NCBI GenBank assembly: GCA_027487575.1
Contig: JAIYDJ010000075.1
Location: 88,178-152,177, forward strand
Direction: 5' to 3'
DNA from: Rhodobacter sp.
Lineage (GTDB): Bacteria > Pseudomonadota > Alphaproteobacteria > Rhodobacterales > Rhodobacteraceae
Length of the DNA: 64,000 bases
In this document: one piece after another, positions 14,868-23,286 of the stretch
How positions within the stretch are numbered: the stretch's first letter is position 1
Layout of the letters: each line of letters starts with the position of its first letter
The notes under the pieces: generated by a model
Told to the model about the DNA's origin: nothing
What the model saw: only the letters and a program-made list of their open reading frames with translations
Database searches by the model: none
Translations under genes and position numbers: made by a program

Positions 14868-17315
14868 ATGGGCAGGGCGATGGTCGAAGTTCCAAAACAC
14901 GCGCGGGCGGTGATCATCGGGGGCGGCGTGTCGGGCTGTTCGGTGGCCTATCATCTGGCCAAGGCCGGGTGGACAGACATTGTGTTGCTGGAGCGGCAGA
15001 AGCTGACATCGGGGACGACCTGGCATGCGGCGGGGCTGATCGGGCAGTTGCGCGGGTCGGCCAACATGACGCGGCTGGCGAAGTATTCCGCCGATCTTTA
15101 CGTGAAGCTGGAGGCAGAGACCGGGGTGGCGACGGGGATGCGGCAGGTCGGGTCGATCTCGGTCGCCTTGACCGCCGAGCGTCACGAGGAATTGCTGCGG
15201 CAGGCGACGGTGGCGCGGATCTTCGGGGTCGATGTTGCCGAGATATCGCCGACCGAGGCCAAGGCGATGTATCCGCATCTGGAGATCGGGGATGTGGTGG
15301 GGGCGGTGCATCTGCCGCTGGACGGACAGTGCGACCCGGCCAACATCGCGATGGCGCTGGCACGGGGTGCGCGGATGCGGGGGGCGCAGATCTTCGAGGG
15401 GGTGAAGGTCGTTGCGGTGACCAAGAGCCAAGGCCGCGTCACCGGAGTCGAGTACGAGGTGGCGGGCGAGCGGGGGGCGATTGCCTGCGATGTCGTGGTG
15501 AACTGCGGCGGGATGTGGGGGCGTGACCTGGCCGGGGCGTCGGGCGTGACGCTGCCGCTGCACGCCTGCGAGCATTTCTATCTGATCACCGAGCCGATCG
15601 ACGGTCTGGGCCATCTGCCGGTGCTGCGGGTGCCGGATGAGTGCGCCTATTACAAGAGTGATGCGGGCAAGATGATGGTCGGGGCGTTCGAGCCGAAAGC
15701 CAAGCCGTGGGGCATGGAGGGCATCCGCGAGGATTTCTGCTTTGACACGCTGCCCGAGGATTGGGACCATTTCCAGCCGATCCTGGAACACGCCATGAAC
15801 CGTCTGCCGCTGTTCCAGACGGCGGGCATTCATACCTTCTTCAACGGGCCGGAATCCTTTACCCCCGACGACCGCTACTATCTGGGCGAGGCGCCGGAAC
15901 TGGGCGGCTATTGGATTGCGGCGGGATACAACTCGGTCGGGATCGCCGGGTCGGGCGGGGCGGGGATGGCGCTGGCGCACTGGATGACCGAAGGCGAGGC
16001 GCCTTTCGATCTGTGGGAGGTCGACATCCGCCGGGCGCAACCGTTCCAGCGGAACCGGCGCTATCTGAAAGAGCGGGTGAGCGAGACGCTGGGCCTGCTT
16101 TATGCTGACCACTTCCCCTATCGGCAGATGGCGACCTCGCGCGGGGTGCGGCGCAGCCCGCTGCATGAACATCTGAAGGCGCTGGGCGCGGTGTTCGGCG
16201 AAGTGGCGGGGTGGGAGCGGGCGAACTGGTACGCCAGACCGGGGCAGGCGGCGGAGTACCGCTATTCGTGGAAGCGGCAGAACTGGTTCGACAATGCCCG
16301 TGCCGAGCACATGGCGGTGCGCACCGGCTGCGGGCTGTTCGACATGACCAGTTTCGGCAAGATCCGGGTCGAGGGGCGCGATGCCTGCGCATTCCTCAAC
16401 CGGGTCTGCGCGAACGAGATCGACGTGGCTGAGGGCCGGATCGTCTACACGCAGATGTTGAACGCGCGGGGCGGGATCGAGAGCGATCTGACCGTGACGC
16501 GGCTGAGCGAGACGGCCTTCCTGCTGGTGGTGCCGGGGGCAACGCTGCAGCGCGATCTGGCGTGGCTCCGGCGGCATCTGGGCGATGCGTTTGCCGTCAT
16601 CACCGATGTCACGGCGGGCGAGGCGGTGGTGTGCGTGATGGGGCCGCAGGCGCGGGACGTGCTGGCGCGGGTGTCGCCTGCCGATCTGAGCAACCCGGGC
16701 CATCCGTTTGGCACGGCAAGGGAAATCGAGATTGGCATGGGTTTGGCCCGGGCGCACCGGGTGACCTATGTGGGCGAGTTGGGGTGGGAGCTTTACGTCT
16801 CGACCGATCAGGCCGCGCATGTGTTCGAGGCGCTGATGGAGGCGGGCGGGGTGACGCTGGCAGGGCTGCATACGCTGGATTCGTGCCGGATCGAAAAGGC
16901 CTACCGGCATTTCGGCCATGACATCACCGACGAGGATCACGTGCTGGAGGCGGGGCTAGGCTTTGCGGTGCGGACGCAGAAGCCCGACTTCATCGGGCGC
17001 GATGCGGTGTTGCGGAAGCGCGAGGCGGGGCTGTCGCGGCGGTTGGTGCAATTCCGGTTGACCGATCCGGAACCGCTGCTGTTCCACAACGAAGGGATCG
17101 TGCGGGACGGGCGGATCGTCGGGCCGGTGACGTCCGGGGCTTACGGCCATTTCCTCGGCGGGGCGGTGGGCCTCGGCTATGTGCCCTGCGCGGGCGAGAG
17201 CGAGGCGGATGTGTTGGGGTCGACGTATCAGATCGAGGTGGCGGGGGTGCGGCACGCGGCGGTGGCATCGCTGGTGCCTTTGTACGATCCGAAATCGGAG
17301 CGGGTGCGGATGTGA
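14868..17315 (+). CDS. FAD-dependent dimethylglycine/sarcosine dehydrogenase-like protein 2 with GcvT domain
   Basis: The 815-residue product is a paralogue of the preceding gene with the same layout: FAD domain (VIIGGGVSGCSVAYHL), SGTTWHAAGLIGQLRGSAN with the presumptive flavinylated His, and the GcvT-type C-terminus (YVGELGWELYVS, SCRIEKAYRHFGHDI). It looks closer to true sarcosine/dimethylglycine dehydrogenases than copy 1. An ATG four codons downstream (14880) aligns exactly with the N-terminus of copy 1 and is an alternative start. The predicted reaction is oxidative N-demethylation with THF as methylene acceptor. Confidence 0.88.
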   Translation: MGRAMVEVPKHARAVIIGGGVSGCSVAYHLAKAGWTDIVLLERQKLTSGTTWHAAGLIGQLRGSANMTRLAKYSADLYVKLEAETGVATGMRQVGSISVALTAERHEELLRQATVARIFGVDVAEISPTEAKAMYPHLEIGDVVGAVHLPLDGQCDPANIAMALARGARMRGAQIFEGVKVVAVTKSQGRVTGVEYEVAGERGAIACDVVVNCGGMWGRDLAGASGVTLPLHACEHFYLITEPIDGLGHLPVLRVPDECAYYKSDAGKMMVGAFEPKAKPWGMEGIREDFCFDTLPEDWDHFQPILEHAMNRLPLFQTAGIHTFFNGPESFTPDDRYYLGEAPELGGYWIAAGYNSVGIAGSGGAGMALAHWMTEGEAPFDLWEVDIRRAQPFQRNRRYLKERVSETLGLLYADHFPYRQMATSRGVRRSPLHEHLKALGAVFGEVAGWERANWYARPGQAAEYRYSWKRQNWFDNARAEHMAVRTGCGLFDMTSFGKIRVEGRDACAFLNRVCANEIDVAEGRIVYTQMLNARGGIESDLTVTRLSETAFLLVVPGATLQRDLAWLRRHLGDAFAVITDVTAGEAVVCVMGPQARDVLARVSPADLSNPGHPFGTAREIEIGMGLARAHRVTYVGELGWELYVSTDQAAHVFEALMEAGGVTLAGLHTLDSCRIEKAYRHFGHDITDEDHVLEAGLGFAVRTQKPDFIGRDAVLRKREAGLSRRLVQFRLTDPEPLLFHNEGIVRDGRIVGPVTSGAYGHFLGGAVGLGYVPCAGESEADVLGSTYQIEVAGVRHAAVASLVPLYDPKSERVRM

Positions 17316-17326
17316 GTTCGGCAGAG

Positions 17327-17381
17327 GCGGGGGGTTTCACACCCCGCGCACCCCCCGTGGGATATTCATTGACAGAAAATG
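17327..17381 (+). repeat. Dispersed hairpin/GATATTT repeat, copy B
   Basis: GCGGGG...CCCCGC arms enclose GGTTTCACA and are followed by CCCCCCGTGG, then GATATTCATTGACAGAAAATG. The element begins eleven bases after the flavoprotein 2 stop. The sequence just past its end (GAGGGCAGG) forms the ribosome binding site of the MttB-family gene. It belongs to the GTTTCACA subtype, as do copies D and E. Confidence 0.75.
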
Positions 17382-17389
17382 AGGGCAGG

Positions 17390-18958
17390 ATGAGCGATAT
17401 CGTGGAGATCGGAGAGGCCTGCGAGCCCACGCGGGCGCGGGCGGGGCGGTCGGGCGGGCGGTCGGCGCGGGTGGCGCTGCGGGCGGCTCCGCTGGCCGAT
17501 GACGTGCGTCCGGTACGGGGCGGGATGCCAGGGGGGCTTTACAAGCCGCTGAGCGAGGAGGGGGTGCAACAGATCCACCAGTCGGCGCTGGAGGCGCTGG
17601 AGGTGATCGGGCTGTCGCAGGCGCCGCCCTCCGGCGTGGCGATCATGACGGCGGCGGGGGCCGTTCTGGGCGACGACGGGCGGCTTCGGTTTCCGCGCGC
17701 GCTGGTCGAGGACATGCTGGCGGTGGCGGCGCGCAACATCACGCTGCATGCCCGCGATCCGAAGCAGGACCTGCATCTGTCCGGCACAAACGTGCATTAC
17801 GGCACGGCGGGAGCGGCGGTGCATATCGTCGATCCGGTCACGCTGGAGTACCGCGAGAGCACGGCGCAGGACCTGTACGATGCGGCGCGGCTGGTCGACA
17901 ATCTGGACAACATCCATTTCTACCAGCGCACGATGGTCTGCCGCGACGTGATGGACAACCGCGAGATGGACCTGAACACGCTTTATGGCTGTCTGGCGGG
18001 AACGACGAAGCATGTCGGCACCAGCTTCAGCGACCCTGCCCATGTCGCCGACTGTTTCGACATGCTCTACACCGTGGCAGGCGGCGAGGAGAAATGGCTG
18101 GAACGCCCGTTTGTCAGCAATTCCAACTGCTTCGTTGTGCCGCCGATGAAGTTCGCGGAAGAAAGCTGCATCACGATGGAGGATTGCATCCGGCGCGGCA
18201 TGCCGATGCTGTTGCTGAGCGCGGGGCAGGCCGGGGCGACAGCGCCTGCGCCGATCGCGCTGACGATCGTTCAGGCGGTGGCGGAGTGTCTCGCGGGGGT
18301 CGTCTATGCCAATGCCATCAAACCCGGCGCGCCTTGCATCTTCGGCACCTGGCCGTTCGTGTCGGACCTGCGGACGGGTGCGATGTCGGGGGGCAGCGCG
18401 GAACAGGCGCTGCTGACCGCCGGTTGCGCACAGATGCACCGGTTCTACGATCTGCCCGGCGGGGCGGCGTCGGGGATATCCGACAGCAAGCTGCCCGACA
18501 TGCAGGCCGGGTGGGAACAGGGGATCACCAATTCGCTGGCGGGTCTTGCCGGTCTGAACATGTGCTACGAGGCGGTGGGGATGCATGCCAGCCTGCTGGG
18601 CTTCTGTCTGGAAAGTCTTGTCCTCGGCGACGATCTTCTGGGGCAGGCGATGCGGTTGGTGCGCGGCATCGACGTGACCCCGGATTCCACCAGCATCGAG
18701 GCGATGAAAGAGGTGTGTCTGGGCGGGCCGGGGCACTATCTGGGCAGCGACCAGACGCTGAAGCTGATGCAGACCGAGTATATCTATCCCGCGGTCGGCA
18801 ACCGGATGAGCCCGAAGGAATGGAACGAGGCGGGCAAGCCGCTGCTGCTTGACGCGGCGATTGCGCGCAAGAATAGTATCCTGGCAAAGGCCAGATGCGT
18901 GATCGACCCTGACATCGATGCTGCGATCCGGGCCAAGTACAACATCTACTTCCAGTGA
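17390..18958 (+). CDS. MttB-family (non-pyrrolysine) trimethylamine methyltransferase-like protein
   Basis: The 522-residue product belongs to the MttB superfamily. The frame has no in-frame amber codon, so it is a non-pyrrolysine member, like glycine betaine methyltransferase MtgB or proline betaine methyltransferase MtpB. An Arg/Gly-rich N-terminus leads into PGGLYKPLSEEGVQQIHQSA and the barrel; SNSNCFVVPPMKF and GGAASGISDSKLPDMQAGWE are typical. Known members methylate a corrinoid protein from a quaternary amine, yet no corrinoid-binding gene is visible in the window. The start at 17390 is set by GAGGGCAGG; upstream codons lie inside repeat copy B. Confidence 0.85.
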   Translation: MSDIVEIGEACEPTRARAGRSGGRSARVALRAAPLADDVRPVRGGMPGGLYKPLSEEGVQQIHQSALEALEVIGLSQAPPSGVAIMTAAGAVLGDDGRLRFPRALVEDMLAVAARNITLHARDPKQDLHLSGTNVHYGTAGAAVHIVDPVTLEYRESTAQDLYDAARLVDNLDNIHFYQRTMVCRDVMDNREMDLNTLYGCLAGTTKHVGTSFSDPAHVADCFDMLYTVAGGEEKWLERPFVSNSNCFVVPPMKFAEESCITMEDCIRRGMPMLLLSAGQAGATAPAPIALTIVQAVAECLAGVVYANAIKPGAPCIFGTWPFVSDLRTGAMSGGSAEQALLTAGCAQMHRFYDLPGGAASGISDSKLPDMQAGWEQGITNSLAGLAGLNMCYEAVGMHASLLGFCLESLVLGDDLLGQAMRLVRGIDVTPDSTSIEAMKEVCLGGPGHYLGSDQTLKLMQTEYIYPAVGNRMSPKEWNEAGKPLLLDAAIARKNSILAKARCVIDPDIDAAIRAKYNIYFQ

Positions 18959-18965
18959 GGGCGAC

Positions 18966-20396
18966 ATGATCTCTGCCAACATGACAAAGTTCTACATCAA
19001 CGGTGCCTGGGTCGCGCCGTTGTCGGACGCCCGTCTCGGGGTGGAAAACCCCGCGACCGAGGAAATCGTGGCCCAGGTCGCGCTGGGCAATGACGCCGAC
19101 GCGGATGCCGCGATCATGGCCGCCCGCGCCGCCTTCGATGGCTGGACCGTCACCCCGGTTGCCGAGCGCATCGCGCTGGTCCGCCGTATCCTCGAGGTTT
19201 ACAACGCCCGCTATGAGGATTTCGCGCAAGCCATGTCGACCGAGATGGGCGCTCCGATCGAATGGGCGCGCGGGGCGCAGGCCTGGGCGGGCCAGGTGCA
19301 TATCGAGGCCACGATCAAGGCGGCGGAAGAGATGCATTGGGAATACATGCGCGGCACCACGCGCATCGTCTACGAAGGCATCGGGGTCTGCGCGCTGATC
19401 ACGCCGTGGAACTGGCCGATGAACCAGATCGCCTGCAAGGTGGCACCCGCCCTGATCGCAGGCTGCACGATGGTGCTGAAACCATCCGAAATCGCCCCGC
19501 TGTCGGGCGTGCTGTTCGCCGAAGTGTGCCACGAGGCAGGCGTGCCGCCCGGCGTGTTCAATCTGGTCAACGGCGACGGGCCGGGGGTCGGCACCCGCAT
19601 CACCTCGCACCCCGAGGTCGATATGGTGTCCTTCACAGGATCGACCCGTGCGGGGATCCTGATCGCCACGGCGGCGGCCAAGACGGTCAAGCGTGTGGCG
19701 CAGGAAATGGGCGGCAAATCGGCCAACATCATCCTGCCGTCGGCCGATCTGCAGGCGGCGGTCACCGCGGGTGTCAACGCGATCATGTCGAACACCGGGC
19801 AGTCCTGCGACGCGCCGACCCGGATGTTCGTCCACCGCAGCCAGCAGGCCGAAGCGCTGGCCATCGCCAGGGAAACCGCCGAGGCCATCGTCCCCGGCGA
19901 CCCGCTGGCCGACGGCACCACGATGGGGCCGCTGATTTCGAAGGTGCAGTTCGACAAGGTGCAGCGGCTGATCCAGAGCGGCATCGACGAAGGCGCAACG
20001 CTGGTGACCGGGGGTGTTGGCCGCCCGGCCGGGCTGAACCGGGGATGGTTCTGCAAGCCGACGATCTTTGGCGATGTGCAGAACGAAATGACCATCTCGA
20101 AGGAAGAAATCTTCGGCCCGGTGCTGTCGGTTCTGCCCTATGACTCGGTCGATGATGCCGTGCGGATGGCCAATGACTCCGTCTACGGTCTTGCCGCCTA
20201 CATCGCCGGCCCGCTGGAAGAGGCGCGTCCTGTCGCCCATCGCCTGCGGGCGGGGACCGTCAACCTGAACTATCCCGACTGGGATACCTCTGCGCCGTTC
20301 GGCGGTTACAAGCAGTCTGGCAACGGGCGCGAGTATGCCGACTGGGGCATCCACGACTTCTGCGAGGTCAAGGGCATCGTCGGCTACGGGGCGTGA
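18966..20396 (+). CDS. Aldehyde dehydrogenase family protein
   Basis: The 476-residue NAD(P)-dependent aldehyde dehydrogenase has the catalytic Cys281 in NTGQSCDAPTR, the general base Glu247 in QEMGGKSAN and the cofactor segment FTGSTRAGILI. The usual APWNYP-type motif appears as ITPWNWPMNQ. The start is ATG at 18966, seven bases after the MttB stop, with GAGGG upstream; a longer open frame begins inside mttB. In context it probably oxidises an aldehyde released from the amine or its carbon skeleton. Confidence 0.9.
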   Translation: MISANMTKFYINGAWVAPLSDARLGVENPATEEIVAQVALGNDADADAAIMAARAAFDGWTVTPVAERIALVRRILEVYNARYEDFAQAMSTEMGAPIEWARGAQAWAGQVHIEATIKAAEEMHWEYMRGTTRIVYEGIGVCALITPWNWPMNQIACKVAPALIAGCTMVLKPSEIAPLSGVLFAEVCHEAGVPPGVFNLVNGDGPGVGTRITSHPEVDMVSFTGSTRAGILIATAAAKTVKRVAQEMGGKSANIILPSADLQAAVTAGVNAIMSNTGQSCDAPTRMFVHRSQQAEALAIARETAEAIVPGDPLADGTTMGPLISKVQFDKVQRLIQSGIDEGATLVTGGVGRPAGLNRGWFCKPTIFGDVQNEMTISKEEIFGPVLSVLPYDSVDDAVRMANDSVYGLAAYIAGPLEEARPVAHRLRAGTVNLNYPDWDTSAPFGGYKQSGNGREYADWGIHDFCEVKGIVGYGA

Positions 20397-20420
20397 CCCG
20401 GCACCTGGCCTGAACCATCC

Positions 20421-20441
20421 GGGGCGGCATCGGGCCGCCCC
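20421..20441 (+). other. Perfect GC hairpin between the aldehyde dehydrogenase and the hydroxyacid dehydrogenase genes
   Basis: GGGGCGGC and GCCGCCCC form an exact 8-base stem around ATCGG. No T-run follows, so it may be a stabiliser, a pause or a Rho-linked terminator rather than an intrinsic one. It separates the first four operon genes from the next two. Confidence 0.4.
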
Positions 20442-20458
20442 CACCCAGCGGGGACATC

Positions 20459-21358
20459 ATGCATTACGGATACATCGGCCTCGGCAATCTGGGGGCCGCC
20501 TGCGCGGGCTGTCTGGTGAAGGACGGTTTTCGGGTCACGGTCTATGACCTGAACCCCGCCCTTGCCGCCCCTTTGGTGGCGCAGGGGGCGATCCTGGCCG
20601 ACAGTGCCGAGACGCTGGCGGCGTCTGTCGATCACGTGATCACCTGCCTGCCGTCCCCTGCGGTGTCCGAACGGGTGCTGCGCAACATCCTGCCGCACAC
20701 GGCGCAGGGCGCGTCCTGGGTCGAGATGTCGACGCTGGGCCGCGACGAGGTTCTGAAACTGGCCGCCGTCGCCGCCGGGGCAGGGGTGCGGATGATGGAA
20801 CTGCCGGTGACCGGCGGGGTGCATCTGGCGCATCAGGGCAGGATTACCATGCTGGCTGGCGGCGAGCGTGACCTGTTCGACCTGCACCACAAGGCGATGC
20901 AGGCAATGGGCGACCGGATCTTTCACATGGGTCCGCTGGGATCGGCGTCGATCATCAAGGTCATCACCAACATGCTGGCCTTCATCCACCTGAAAGCCAC
21001 CTCCGAGGCGCTGATGCTGGCCAGGCGGGGCGGGCTTGACCTTGCGCAGTCCTGGCATGCGATTGCGGCGTCGTCGGGCAACTCCTTCGTGCATGAAACC
21101 GAAGGTGCACTGATCCTGAACGGCTCTTATGACGTCGCATTCAACATCGATCTGGCGCTGAAGGACCTTGGCTTTGCTCTGGGCTTCGGGCGCGAGTTCG
21201 GTGTGCCGCTGGATCTGGCCTCGATGACAAACCAGACCTATGTCGCCGCCAAGGCGGCCTATGGCGGCGAGGCGCAATCGCCGATGATCGCCAAGCTGCT
21301 GGAAGACCTGCTGGGCACCGACTTGCGGGCCGAAGGCTTTCCGGCACGGCTGGAATAG
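20459..21358 (+). CDS. 3-Hydroxyisobutyrate dehydrogenase-family oxidoreductase
   Basis: The 299-residue product is a beta-hydroxyacid dehydrogenase. It has the Rossmann motif GYIGLGNLGAACAGCL (residues 4-19), the substrate-binding ELPVTGGVHLA near residue 118 (DxPVSGG in the family), and the catalytic Lys167 in IIKVITNML. The usual Asn-rich NAD-binding features are intact. In context it would oxidise or reduce a C3-C4 hydroxyacid made downstream of the aldehyde dehydrogenase; the substrate is unknown. Confidence 0.87.
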   Translation: MHYGYIGLGNLGAACAGCLVKDGFRVTVYDLNPALAAPLVAQGAILADSAETLAASVDHVITCLPSPAVSERVLRNILPHTAQGASWVEMSTLGRDEVLKLAAVAAGAGVRMMELPVTGGVHLAHQGRITMLAGGERDLFDLHHKAMQAMGDRIFHMGPLGSASIIKVITNMLAFIHLKATSEALMLARRGGLDLAQSWHAIAASSGNSFVHETEGALILNGSYDVAFNIDLALKDLGFALGFGREFGVPLDLASMTNQTYVAAKAAYGGEAQSPMIAKLLEDLLGTDLRAEGFPARLE

Positions 21359-21418
21359 CGACTTGTCAACGCCTTGTCGTCAATGTTTCATGTGGCGCAT
21401 GAAGATGGGAGCCACAGT

Positions 21419-22525
21419 ATGGACGATGTGACCAAGGCGCGGGTGGCGTCGATGCTGCACCACCGCAGCAAAACGCTGCAACCGGGCGATCCGCTGGTGG
21501 CGGGCATCATCTCGTCCGCCACCTATCACACGCCCGATGTCGCGAACCTGAGCCATGTCTACGGCCGCTCCGGCATGCCGACGTGGGAGGCGCTGGAGGC
21601 CCAGCTTGGCATTCTGGAAGACGCCGAATGCGTGACCTTCCCCAGTGGAATGGGCGCGATTTCGGCGGCGCTGTTCGCGGGCCTTGGCGCGGGCAAGCGG
21701 GTGTTGATCCCGTCAGACGGCTACTATGTGACGCGCCTTCTGTCGGCGCAGGTTCTGGCGACCTACGGGGTCGAGGTGGTCGAGGTGGCAACCCGCGACA
21801 TCGCCACCGCCGACATGACCGGGGCGGCGGTGGTCTACATCGAGACGCCGTCCAATCCGGGGCTTGAGGTGTGCGACATCGCCGCCGTCAGCTCCCGTGC
21901 CCATGCGGCGGGGGCGATCGTGATGGTGGACAACACCACGATGACGCCCCTGTTGCAGCGCCCGCTGGACCTTGGCGCGGATGTTGTGGTCGCGGCGGAT
22001 ACCAAGGCCCCGGCAGGCCATTCGGATGTGCTGTTCGGCCATGTCGCGTCACGCGATCCGGCGTTCATCCAGCGCGTCTGCGACTGGCGGCGGCTGTCGG
22101 GCGGGGTGCCCGGCGCGTTCGAGGCGTGGCTGGTGCATCGCGGGATCGAGACGCTGGAGGTGCGGCTGGAACGGATGTGCGCCTCGGCCGGTATGGTGGC
22201 GCGGCGGCTGGCGGAACATCCGGCGGTGACCAATGTGCGCTATCCCGGTCTCAGTCAGGACCCGTCGCATGCGGTGGCAAAACGGCAGATGTCGGGGTTC
22301 GGGTTTCTGATCGGGTTCGAACTGGCCGATGCGGCGCGGGCCGAACGGTTTCTGACCGAATGCCCGCTGATCGCGCAGGCGACCAGTTTTGGCAGCACGC
22401 ATTCGTCGGGGGAACGCCGGGTGCGCTGGGGCGATGCGGTGCCGCAAGGCTTCATCCGGCTGTCGGTCGGGCTGGAGCCGGTCGAGGCGCTGTGGGCGGC
22501 GATGGCGGCGGCGCTGGAGCAATAG
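21419..22525 (+). CDS. PLP-dependent trans-sulfuration family enzyme (cystathionine gamma-lyase/synthase-like)
   Basis: The 368-residue product is a Cys/Met-metabolism PLP enzyme with the Schiff-base Lys196 in ADTKAPAGHSDVLFG, where relatives usually read SxTKYxxGHSD. It also has YGRSGMPTWEALEAQL and SSGERRVRWGD near the C-terminus. The ATG at 21419 is preferred for GATGGGAG upstream; in-frame starts at 21374 and 21383 would add 15 or 12 residues. The altered active-site motif (KAPAGHSD) suggests a specialised substrate. It closes the gene run; the SDR behind it is convergent. Confidence 0.85.
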   Translation: MDDVTKARVASMLHHRSKTLQPGDPLVAGIISSATYHTPDVANLSHVYGRSGMPTWEALEAQLGILEDAECVTFPSGMGAISAALFAGLGAGKRVLIPSDGYYVTRLLSAQVLATYGVEVVEVATRDIATADMTGAAVVYIETPSNPGLEVCDIAAVSSRAHAAGAIVMVDNTTMTPLLQRPLDLGADVVVAADTKAPAGHSDVLFGHVASRDPAFIQRVCDWRRLSGGVPGAFEAWLVHRGIETLEVRLERMCASAGMVARRLAEHPAVTNVRYPGLSQDPSHAVAKRQMSGFGFLIGFELADAARAERFLTECPLIAQATSFGSTHSSGERRVRWGDAVPQGFIRLSVGLEPVEALWAAMAAALEQ

Positions 22526-22569
22526 TTCTGCGGCCCGGCGGGAACAGGGACGTCAGGCAAGGACCGCGG

Positions 22570-23238
22570 CTAAAGCAGCGCGAGCAGGCGGGCAGCCTCC
22601 TGCCGCGGATCGGTCAGTTTGCTGCGATCTTCGCCGGGAAAGAACCGCGCCCGTGTGGCGGTGGGCATCGGGGCGGGTGTGGCGATGATCACCCGCGGGC
22701 CGATGCGGGCGTTTTCGGCCGCCCAACTGCGCGCCAGCGCGATCTGCGCGGCCTTTGTGGCCCCGTAGGCCCCGAAGAATTGCTCGCCCGCGCGGGGGTC
22801 TTCCAGAAACATCGCCGCGCCGTGATGCGCCCGCAGCAGGGGTTCGATCATCGGAATCAGCAGGCCGGTGGCGCGAACATTGGTGGCAATGGACTTTTCC
22901 CAGTCCTTGCCGTCCAGCGACCCGGCCGGCGACAGGGGTGCGGCGTGGACTGCCGCATGGACCCACAGGCCAAGCCCGCCCCAGCGGTCGAAAACCGAAC
23001 GGCACAGATGGCGCATCGCGTCTTCGTTGTTCACGTCCATCGGCGCGAGGGTCAGCGCCCCGGCGCCCGGCAACCCGGCCGCGCGGACGCGGTCATCGAC
23101 CTCTTCCAGACCGCCGACCGTCCGGGCGACCGCGACGACCTGCCAGCCCCGCAGCGCCAGTTGTTCGGCCAGTGCGGCCCCGAGGCCACGGGAGGCCCCG
23201 GTTACAAGGGCGATGCGGGGGGGAATGCTGGTGTTCAT
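22570..23238 (-). CDS. SDR-family oxidoreductase
   Basis: The 222-residue product has the SDR cofactor motif TGASRGLG (residues 14-21) and a YGATKAAQIAL active-site helix (Tyr-x-x-x-Lys). It is shorter than typical SDRs of about 250 residues. The ATG at 23238 is chosen because the domain begins seven residues later; the frame is open far upstream only as a shadow of the divergent gene. It is convergent with the PLP enzyme and divergent from the glycosyltransferase gene. Its substrate is unknown. Confidence 0.82.
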   Translation of the reverse strand: MNTSIPPRIALVTGASRGLGAALAEQLALRGWQVVAVARTVGGLEEVDDRVRAAGLPGAGALTLAPMDVNNEDAMRHLCRSVFDRWGGLGLWVHAAVHAAPLSPAGSLDGKDWEKSIATNVRATGLLIPMIEPLLRAHHGAAMFLEDPRAGEQFFGAYGATKAAQIALARSWAAENARIGPRVIIATPAPMPTATRARFFPGEDRSKLTDPRQEAARLLALL

Positions 23239-23286
23239 GGCCGCGGATATCGCATTGTGCCGCGAAGTGGGCAAGGGGGGCTGCGG

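Noticed and set aside
12560-14917. 785-codon open frame on the minus strand over flavoprotein 1
   Set aside because: It is antisense to a gene with clear FAD and GcvT motifs. High GC in codon third positions suppresses stops in the opposite frame, and the translation lacks any recognisable domain.
14634-16940. 768-codon minus-strand frame across flavoproteins 1 and 2
   Set aside because: It shadows two well-supported genes and spans their intergenic repeat; composition (Arg/His/Pro-rich) is typical of a GC-rich antisense frame.
17390-18958. Pyrrolysine-type MttB
   Set aside because: No in-frame TAG occurs in the gene and no pyl genes are nearby; it is a non-pyrrolysine member.
21871-23286. 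Long plus-strand extension upstream of the GT61-like gene
   Set aside because: The frame overlaps the PLP enzyme (out of frame) and the antisense SDR. Homology to GT61 begins only after GTG 23287.
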